Assembly: GCF_001684965.1 (NCBI RefSeq)
Contig: NZ_MAYG01000001.1
Location: forward strand, 1-64,000
DNA: 64,000 nt
DNA from: Chryseobacterium arthrosphaerae
GTDB taxonomy: Bacteria; Bacteroidota; Bacteroidia; Flavobacteriales; Weeksellaceae
Direction of reading: 5' to 3'
How positions within the stretch are numbered: the stretch's first letter is position 1; every line of letters starts with the position of its first letter. Shown in pieces: positions 58,704 through 64,000 of the stretch. The notes under the pieces were generated by a model that saw nothing but the letters and a program-made list of their open reading frames with translations, had not been told where the DNA came from and searched no databases. A program made the position numbers and the translations under genes.

Positions 58704-59063
58704 AACAAAAATGTAAAACTTATCTTAAAAAATGTTAAATATAATTTATTGATTTTCAATAGATAGGCTTTGTGTTGTGTTTTGTAATGAGCTGAACTTT
58801 AACCTGTTTTCAATTTGTCACAGAGACGCTTTGTAGAATAGGATGAATATTGAGTTGAAACTCAGTGCCTATGAAGGGGACTCCGGAAGGCTGATCATGA
58901 GCCGATCATTCTGATGCTTTTAAAAAAATATCAATATATTGAAAAAAACAGAAAAGCTTTTAAATGAAATACATCATTATTCCCCTGCTCAGTAATTGAA
59001 CAGGGAATTGCAGTGTCCGGATTTCTTTTAACAAATTCCTGTTTTCGAATGTAATTTTAAGGT
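58704..59063. other. Intergenic region without recognised features
   Basis: This gap between the methyltransferase gene and the DUF2461 gene (both on the minus strand) is AT-rich. I found no ORF, repeat or terminator. Confidence 0.5.
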
Positions 59064-59729
59064 TTACTGAAACGGCGTATTCAAAAAATCATTGAAAGGT
59101 TTCATCAGTTTAAAAATCTTTGTCATATTCTTCGCTGCATTTTTATCCAGAACCTCTTCATCTTTCAGGGAATAGACTACAATAAAGTTTTTAAGCTTTA
59201 AATATTCCGCCATTGGATCTTCTTTTTCAAATCCCTGGGGTACTTTTTTGAGTTTATCATCCTGGTCAAGCTCTGGAAAATGCTTCTTGAAATCTTTGTT
59301 GTTGATTATTTTAAGAAAGTCATCTCCATACAAAGAGATTTCTTTACGTACATCTTTCAAAACAGAAGATTCAGGCATATAGATTCCGCCGGCAAGAAAA
59401 GATTTTCCGGGTTCCATATGAAGATAATAACCTCCTTTCTGACTGCCTTTTCCCATTCCCAAAGAAGCTCCGAAGTTGGTTTTATAAGGCGATTTATCTT
59501 TTGAGAATCTTGTATCACGATAAATTCTGAATAAAGATTTTTTACCGTCTATTTTACCAAGTTCTTCATCAAAACCGGACATCTCCCTGATCAGTTCATC
59601 CAGAAATGAAATCACATTCTGCTGTGATTCCGTATAAAGATCTTTATTTTCATTGAACCATTCACGGTTATTGTTTTTATTTAATTTTTTCAAAAAATCA
59701 AAGGTTTTGGAAGAAATACTTGCAGACAT
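59064..59729 (-). CDS. DUF2461 domain-containing protein
   Basis: This 221-residue cytoplasmic protein is full length for DUF2461 (TIGR02453). Conserved segments are NNNREWFNENKDLY, FRIYRDTRFSKDKSPYKTNFGA and GGYYLHMEPGKSFLAGGIYMPE. The biochemical role is unknown. A possible minus-strand promoter (TACATTTG at 59809-59816, TTG 21 bases upstream) lies about 80 bases before the start. Confidence 0.92.
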   Translation of the reverse strand: MSASISSKTFDFLKKLNKNNNREWFNENKDLYTESQQNVISFLDELIREMSGFDEELGKIDGKKSLFRIYRDTRFSKDKSPYKTNFGASLGMGKGSQKGGYYLHMEPGKSFLAGGIYMPESSVLKDVRKEISLYGDDFLKIINNKDFKKHFPELDQDDKLKKVPQGFEKEDPMAEYLKLKNFIVVYSLKDEEVLDKNAAKNMTKIFKLMKPFNDFLNTPFQ

Positions 59730-60118
59730 ATTGTGTTAAGTGTTTTTATTATTGTTAAGTGAGATATAAACCGGTTTTCCGATTCCGTAAATTCCGGATC
59801 ACATCACTCAAATGTACAAAAACTATTGAGTATGGAACAATATTTCAGTGAAGGGAAATAAGAATATCAAAAAGAGAAATTGGCTTTTCGGGGTTTTATT
59901 TTTGAAAATTCATAAATAATACAGAAAAAATTAATCCAATTTAATAAAAAAAAACAATGTTTAACAAGTCTTTAACCTATGGCTTGTTTTTTTAGATTTA
60001 ATTTTCTAAAAATTAAAAATATATTAAAAAATTCTGAATTTAAGTTTGTATATTTAAAACTTTGTTCAAAAACAAATCAAATATTTATTGTATCTTTGCA
60101 AAAATTTTAAAATAGTTA
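59730..60118. other. Long AT-rich upstream region of the DEAD-box gene
   Basis: The 389-base gap has only the -7 boxes of the flanking divergent genes. No ORF is supported. It may hold further regulatory sequence for the helicase, but none is readable. Confidence 0.5.
60091..60098 (+). promoter_or_regulatory. -7 promoter box for the DEAD-box helicase
   Basis: TATCTTTG matches TAnnTTTG, 20 bases before the ATG at 60119. Confidence 0.55.
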
Positions 60119-61810
60119 ATGAATTTATTTACGGAAACCAATTTAAGTCCTGATATCCTTAAGGCAATTGGCGAACTGGGTTACGAAAGCCCAACAGAAA
60201 TCCAAAAACAGACTATCCCTTTTATTCTTTCAGATATTCGCGACTTGATCGCACTTGCGCAGACAGGGACAGGCAAAACAGCAGCGTTTTCGCTTCCGAT
60301 TTTGGATATGATTGACGATACGAGTCGCAAAATCCAATTATTGGTGCTTTGTCCGACACGGGAATTATGTCTTCAGATTTCGAAGGACATAAAGAATTAC
60401 TCTAAGTACATGAAAGACATCAAAACTACTGCGGTTTATGGTGGAAGTAGTATTGTAGAGCAGATGAGATCTTTGAAGGATAAACCGCAAATCATTGTGG
60501 GAACTCCGGGAAGAGTAATTGATCTTATCAACAGAAAAGCATTAGACTTTTCTGCCATTCATTGGTTGGTATTAGACGAAGCTGATGAAATGCTTTCTAT
60601 GGGTTTCAAAGATGAATTGGAAACCATTCTGAGCGAAACTCCGGAAACAAAACAGACTTTCTTATTCTCTGCAACGATGAATAAAGAAGTGGAAAGAATT
60701 TCCAAAAATTACCTTACAAAACCACACCGTATTTCTGTAGGTTCTATCAACGAAGTGAAGAAGAACATTACCCACGAATACTATGTAGTAGGGTACCGTC
60801 AGAAAAAAGAAGCATTGAAAAGACTGATCGATGCAAACCCTAACCAGTATTCCATTATCTTCTGCAGAACGAGAATGGAAACTCAGGAGGTTGCCGATTT
60901 CTTGATGCAGAACGGATATGCAGCTGATGCTCTTCACGGTGATCTTTCTCAGGCGCAGAGAGATACGGTAATGAAGAAATTCAGATTGAAGAACATCGAT
61001 ATTCTTGTAGCGACAGACGTGGCAGCAAGAGGATTGGATGTAAACTCACTGACGCACGTTATTCACTTCTCTTTACCGGATGATCCTGAAGTATTCGTTC
61101 ACAGAAGCGGAAGAACAGGTAGAGCCGGAAAAGACGGTATTTCTATGGCTTTAATCAAGCCAGAAGAAAGCAGAAAACTGAAACAGATCAAATCTGCAAC
61201 AAAAATTGAAATCCACGAAAGATTTATTCCTACAGGTGATGATATTATCAAAGCTCAGGTAGGAGGTGTATTCGAAAAATTATTGACGGAGCACGAAGAT
61301 CTTTTCGAATTTGATGATAGCTTAATCCCGGATCTTAGCAACTTTACCAAAGAAGAACTGGTACACCAGTTACTGCAGTTCCAGCTGAAAGACCTTGCTT
61401 TATATTACAAAGACAAGCATGATCTTGCTGAGCAGAAATTAAGCAGCAGGGATGACGATTACTCAAGAAGAGACCGTGGGCGTGACAGAGACAGAGATAG
61501 AGGTCGTGACAGGGATCGTGGAAGAGACAGGGACCGTGGTGGAAAACCAAGAAGAAAAGATGAGAATATGGTAAGATTCTTCTTCAATCTTGGTAAAAAA
61601 GACCATCTGAAGAAACTTGATGTTCTGGATATTATCAATAAAGCTACTTCTGGCGGAAAAAGCAAGAAAAGAGCTGAAATAGGAGATATTGAGATCTTGG
61701 AGAAATTCTCTTTCTTCGAAGTTGAAAAATCGTTCAAAGACAATGTCCTGAGCAATATTCAATCGATGAAATTCAAAGGAAAAGATATGAGAGCTGAAGT
61801 AGCGAATTAA
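60119..61810 (+). CDS. DEAD-box ATP-dependent RNA helicase with DbpA-like C-terminal domain
   Basis: This 563-residue helicase has Q-motif PTEIQKQTIPF, motif I AQTGTGKT, LDEADEML, SATMNKEV, ARGLDV and HRSGRTGRAG. An Arg/Asp-rich tail (RGRDRDRDRGRDRDRGRDRD) follows at about residues 455-480, then a DbpA RNA-binding-like domain (MVRFFFNLGKKDHLKKLDVLD). It acts in rRNA or mRNA remodelling, probably in cold or ribosome assembly. The RGRD repeats likely bind RNA or proteins. It is monocistronic. Confidence 0.95.
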   Translation: MNLFTETNLSPDILKAIGELGYESPTEIQKQTIPFILSDIRDLIALAQTGTGKTAAFSLPILDMIDDTSRKIQLLVLCPTRELCLQISKDIKNYSKYMKDIKTTAVYGGSSIVEQMRSLKDKPQIIVGTPGRVIDLINRKALDFSAIHWLVLDEADEMLSMGFKDELETILSETPETKQTFLFSATMNKEVERISKNYLTKPHRISVGSINEVKKNITHEYYVVGYRQKKEALKRLIDANPNQYSIIFCRTRMETQEVADFLMQNGYAADALHGDLSQAQRDTVMKKFRLKNIDILVATDVAARGLDVNSLTHVIHFSLPDDPEVFVHRSGRTGRAGKDGISMALIKPEESRKLKQIKSATKIEIHERFIPTGDDIIKAQVGGVFEKLLTEHEDLFEFDDSLIPDLSNFTKEELVHQLLQFQLKDLALYYKDKHDLAEQKLSSRDDDYSRRDRGRDRDRDRGRDRDRGRDRDRGGKPRRKDENMVRFFFNLGKKDHLKKLDVLDIINKATSGGKSKKRAEIGDIEILEKFSFFEVEKSFKDNVLSNIQSMKFKGKDMRAEVAN

Positions 61811-61828
61811 TATCTTTCCATACCATAC

Positions 61829-61857
61829 AAACCGGCAGTAATGCCGGTTTTTTTATT
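61829..61857 (+). terminator. Terminator after the DEAD-box gene
   Basis: AAACCGGCA (61829-61837) pairs with TGCCGGTTT (61842-61850) over GTAA, followed by a T-run. Confidence 0.9.
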
Positions 61858-61960
61858 TGATAATCAGCTGTTAAGCTAATGTTAACAAAACTTAATGTTA
61901 TATAGTTTCACGTACAATCCTTTTTTAAGAAATTTGCACACGAATTATAAATACTAAAAA

Positions 61961-62599
61961 ATGGGAATTGGTAATATTTTCCACGCTTTTCAACCAAAAG
62001 ATAAAATCTTCTTTGTACTTTTTGAAAAAGTAACTGAAAATCTAGTTGCAATGTCAGAAGAATTCAACGCAGGAATCAAGGATTTCGATCTTAACGACGA
62101 TTCAATGTTGAAAAAAATGAGTGATTTTGAACACAAAAATGATGAACTTACTCACGAAATCTTCGTAGAGCTTGGAAAAAACTTCATTACACCTTTCGAT
62201 CGTGAAGATATTCACACCCTAGCAACAGGATTAGATGATATCGCCGATTATATCTACGCTTCTACAAAATATATTTTCCTATACAAATCACCGGAGATGA
62301 AGGCGTACTCAGACTTCTCTTTACTGATCCACAAAGCATGTCTTGAGATTCAGAATGCCATGAAGAACCTTAAAGGTTTCAAAAACATGGAGCAGGTGAA
62401 AGAAGCTTGTATCAAGGTAAACTCTATTGAAAATATTGCAGACGACTTACTGTCCAACTCAATGGTAGAATTATTTGAAACAAATGATGCCATCAATATC
62501 ATTAAGGTTTCATCTGTATTGAACTATCTTGAAATAGTAACAGACAAAGCAGAAGATGTTGCCAACACGATTGAGAACATCATGATTAAATACGCCTAA
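61961..62599 (+). CDS. DUF47-family PhoU-like protein
   Basis: This 212-residue all-helical protein of the DUF47/PhoU-like group has the DxxxxHxxDxxxHE pattern in MSDFEHKNDELTHEIFVEL and GLDDIADYIYA. In other bacteria it is encoded with Pit-type transporters and regulates phosphate uptake. It precedes the Pit gene by 12 bases, so the two form an operon. Confidence 0.93.
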   Translation: MGIGNIFHAFQPKDKIFFVLFEKVTENLVAMSEEFNAGIKDFDLNDDSMLKKMSDFEHKNDELTHEIFVELGKNFITPFDREDIHTLATGLDDIADYIYASTKYIFLYKSPEMKAYSDFSLLIHKACLEIQNAMKNLKGFKNMEQVKEACIKVNSIENIADDLLSNSMVELFETNDAINIIKVSSVLNYLEIVTDKAEDVANTIENIMIKYA

Positions 62600-62611
62600 T
62601 ACATAGCAAAA

Positions 62612-63754
62612 ATGGAATTTCCGATTTTACTTATAGTTATTATTGCGTTGGCCCTGATCTTCGATTATATCAATGGTTTCCATGATGCTGCCAATTCAAT
62701 TGCAACTATAGTTTCGACAAAAGTTTTAACTCCATTCCAGGCTGTACTTTGGGCGGCGCTCTGGAACTTCGCAGCCTTCTTCATCGCTGCGTATATTATT
62801 GGAGAATTCAAAATTGGTAATACAATTGCCAAAACGGTAAACGAGAATTTTATCACCCTTGAAGTTATATTTTCCGGTCTTGTGGCCGCTATCGCCTGGA
62901 ACCTGCTTACATGGTGGTTCGGGATTCCTTCCTCATCATCGCATACACTGATCGGAGGTTTCTTGGGGGCAGCTCTTATGCACGCTTTCATGATGGATTA
63001 TCATGATGTGGCAGCAGCACAGCCCGCTCTTGGGACATGGGGAACCATTAAGGAAGCTTTCAGCCAGGTAACCCACCAGAGCGTTGTAAAGTTTGATAAA
63101 GTAATTCCTATTTTCCTGTTCATTTTCATGGCACCGGTCATAGGGATGATCATCTCGATTATCATTACGTTAATTATTGTTCACCTTTATAAAAAATCAA
63201 ATCCTCACAAGGCAGATCAGTCTTTCAAAAGGCTGCAGCTTGCTTCTTCAGCTTTGTTCAGTTTAGGACACGGGCTTAATGATGCACAGAAGGTAATGGG
63301 GATCATTGGAGCTGCATTGATCTACTATCATGTGGAAATGCTTCATGATCCTGTATATCTGAATATTCCTGCAGCAGGACGTTTTGATTATTTTGCAGAA
63401 CATTATCTTTGGGTTCCTCTGGTTTCGTTCCTTGCGATCGGTTTAGGTACGATGAGTGGTGGTTGGAAGATCATCAAAACAATGGGTACCAAAATTACGA
63501 AAGTGACCTCATTGGAAGGAGTAAGTGCAGAAACTGCAGGTGCTATTACCTTATTCATTACTGACCACTTTGGTATTCCTGTATCTACTACACACACGAT
63601 CACAGGTTCCATCATCGGGGTAGGGTTAACGAAAAGAATTTCAGCCGTAAGATGGGGAATCACCGTAAGCTTACTTTGGGCTTGGGTTCTGACCATTCCA
63701 ATCTCTGCGATAGTAGCCGGAATTACCTATCTTGTGGTAACCTTCCTTTTTTAA
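62612..63754 (+). CDS. Pit-type inorganic phosphate transporter
   Basis: A 380-residue, about ten-helix transporter has the Pit repeat motifs FHDAANSIATIVSTK near the N-terminus, GHGLNDAQKVMG in the middle, and GIPVSTTHTITGSIIGVG near the C-terminus. It takes up inorganic phosphate, probably with protons or sodium or as metal-phosphate. It follows the DUF47 regulator in the same operon. Confidence 0.95.
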   Translation: MEFPILLIVIIALALIFDYINGFHDAANSIATIVSTKVLTPFQAVLWAALWNFAAFFIAAYIIGEFKIGNTIAKTVNENFITLEVIFSGLVAAIAWNLLTWWFGIPSSSSHTLIGGFLGAALMHAFMMDYHDVAAAQPALGTWGTIKEAFSQVTHQSVVKFDKVIPIFLFIFMAPVIGMIISIIITLIIVHLYKKSNPHKADQSFKRLQLASSALFSLGHGLNDAQKVMGIIGAALIYYHVEMLHDPVYLNIPAAGRFDYFAEHYLWVPLVSFLAIGLGTMSGGWKIIKTMGTKITKVTSLEGVSAETAGAITLFITDHFGIPVSTTHTITGSIIGVGLTKRISAVRWGITVSLLWAWVLTIPISAIVAGITYLVVTFLF

Positions 63755-63778
63755 AATACAAATCATATTTATCATATT

Positions 63779-63808
63779 AACTTTGTCCGTTTGGGCAAAG
63801 TTTTTTGT
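63779..63808 (+). terminator. Terminator of the DUF47-pit operon
   Basis: AACTTTGTCC pairs with GGGCAAAGTT (one G-U) over a four-base loop, followed by a T-run. Confidence 0.88.
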
Positions 63809-63838
63809 TTTATAAAGCCTCGAAAAATCGTATTTTTG
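63804..63838 (+). promoter_or_regulatory. Possible promoter of the polyprenyl synthase gene
   Basis: TTTG (63804-63807) and TATTTTTG (63831-63838), with a 23-base spacer, lie 18 bases before the ATG. The spacer is longer than usual, and the TTTG is part of the terminator tail. Confidence 0.45.
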
Positions 63839-63856
63839 TTCAAATTATAAGATTTT

Positions 63857-64000
63857 ATGGAATTTTTAGACAGATATCAGCAGATTGTTGCAGACGCCAT
63901 TACCAAGTATACTTTCAAAGATAAACCTTCGGAGTTGTATGACCCGATGAATTATATCATTTCCCATGGCGGAAAACGTCTTCGCCCTATTATGGTACTG
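63857..64000 (+). CDS. Polyprenyl synthetase family protein (N-terminal fragment, cut by window)
   Basis: The first 48 codons are visible, reading MEFLDRYQQIVADAI and later YIISHGGKRLRPIMVL. The GGKRLRP motif is the diphosphate-binding region of trans-prenyltransferases. The remainder lies beyond the window. It is probably an octaprenyl- or heptaprenyl-type synthase for quinone synthesis. Confidence 0.88.
   Translation, partial: MEFLDRYQQIVADAITKYTFKDKPSELYDPMNYIISHGGKRLRPIMVL

Overview
The window is chromosomal DNA of a low-GC member of the Bacteroidota, most likely a Flavobacteriia of the Chryseobacterium type. The support is type IX secretion C-terminal signals, SusC/SusD and Oar-like TonB-dependent receptors, few Shine-Dalgarno sequences, and repeated promoters with a TAnnTTTG -7 box, some with a TTTG element about 16-20 bases upstream. 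No phage, plasmid, complete insertion sequence or CRISPR array is visible. The genus is an inference from protein character.

Layout. 1-130: 3' end of a 5S rRNA (end of an rRNA operon) and its terminator. 443-10796: a complete Kdp high-affinity potassium uptake locus. It has an NtrC-type sigma-54 activator, two previously uncalled tiny membrane ORFs, KdpF, KdpA, KdpB, KdpC, an outer-membrane porin, a KdpD sensor lacking its kinase half, and a separate histidine kinase. An unexplained, strongly foldable 112-base element lies between kdpA and kdpB. 10933-12708: three uncharacterised genes. 12759-17254 (minus): a leucine-rich T9SS cargo protein and ligA. 17705-28182: an Oar-like receptor, a glycerophosphodiester phosphodiesterase, and a SusC-SusD-calcineurin-like phosphoesterase operon, plausibly a phosphorus-scavenging locus. 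28183-31305: a repeat-rich gap, an SDR, prmA and an SH3-like secreted protein. 31899-32404: a tRNA remnant and two tandem tRNA-Pro/tRNA-Arg pairs (minus). 32660-33190: a secreted nuclease. 33255-36206 (minus): an erythromycin-esterase-like protein translationally coupled to an ABC exporter. 36460-45317 (minus): three large secreted T9SS proteins, two of them paralogues with an IgGFc-binding-like N-terminus. 45699-48472: a membrane-anchored TPR/AraC-type regulator coupled to a paralogue without the DNA-binding domain. 48655-51064: a P4-type acid phosphatase and a Crp/Fnr regulator next to an MBL-fold hydrolase with a likely operator palindrome. 51310-51600 (minus): tRNA-Ser, -Pro and -Arg. 51737-54236: amidase and aspA. 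54307-58674: a small surface-polysaccharide cluster. 59064-64000: DUF2461, a DEAD-box helicase, a DUF47/Pit phosphate transport pair, and the start of a polyprenyl synthase.

How it works together. The Kdp locus is a self-contained potassium-scarcity module, from outer-membrane porin through inner-membrane ATPase to sensing and transcription. Its transcription logic (sigma-54 activator, split sensor) differs from the KdpD/KdpE textbook system. Several phosphorus-related functions recur: SusCD with phosphoesterase, GDPD, P4 phosphatase and DUF47-Pit. Three families of dispersed palindromic repeats are scattered in the intergenic gaps. The most novel-looking items are the kdpA-kdpB RNA-like element, the tiny ORFs ahead of kdpF, the HTH-less partner of the TPR/AraC regulator, and the Crp-MBL operator.
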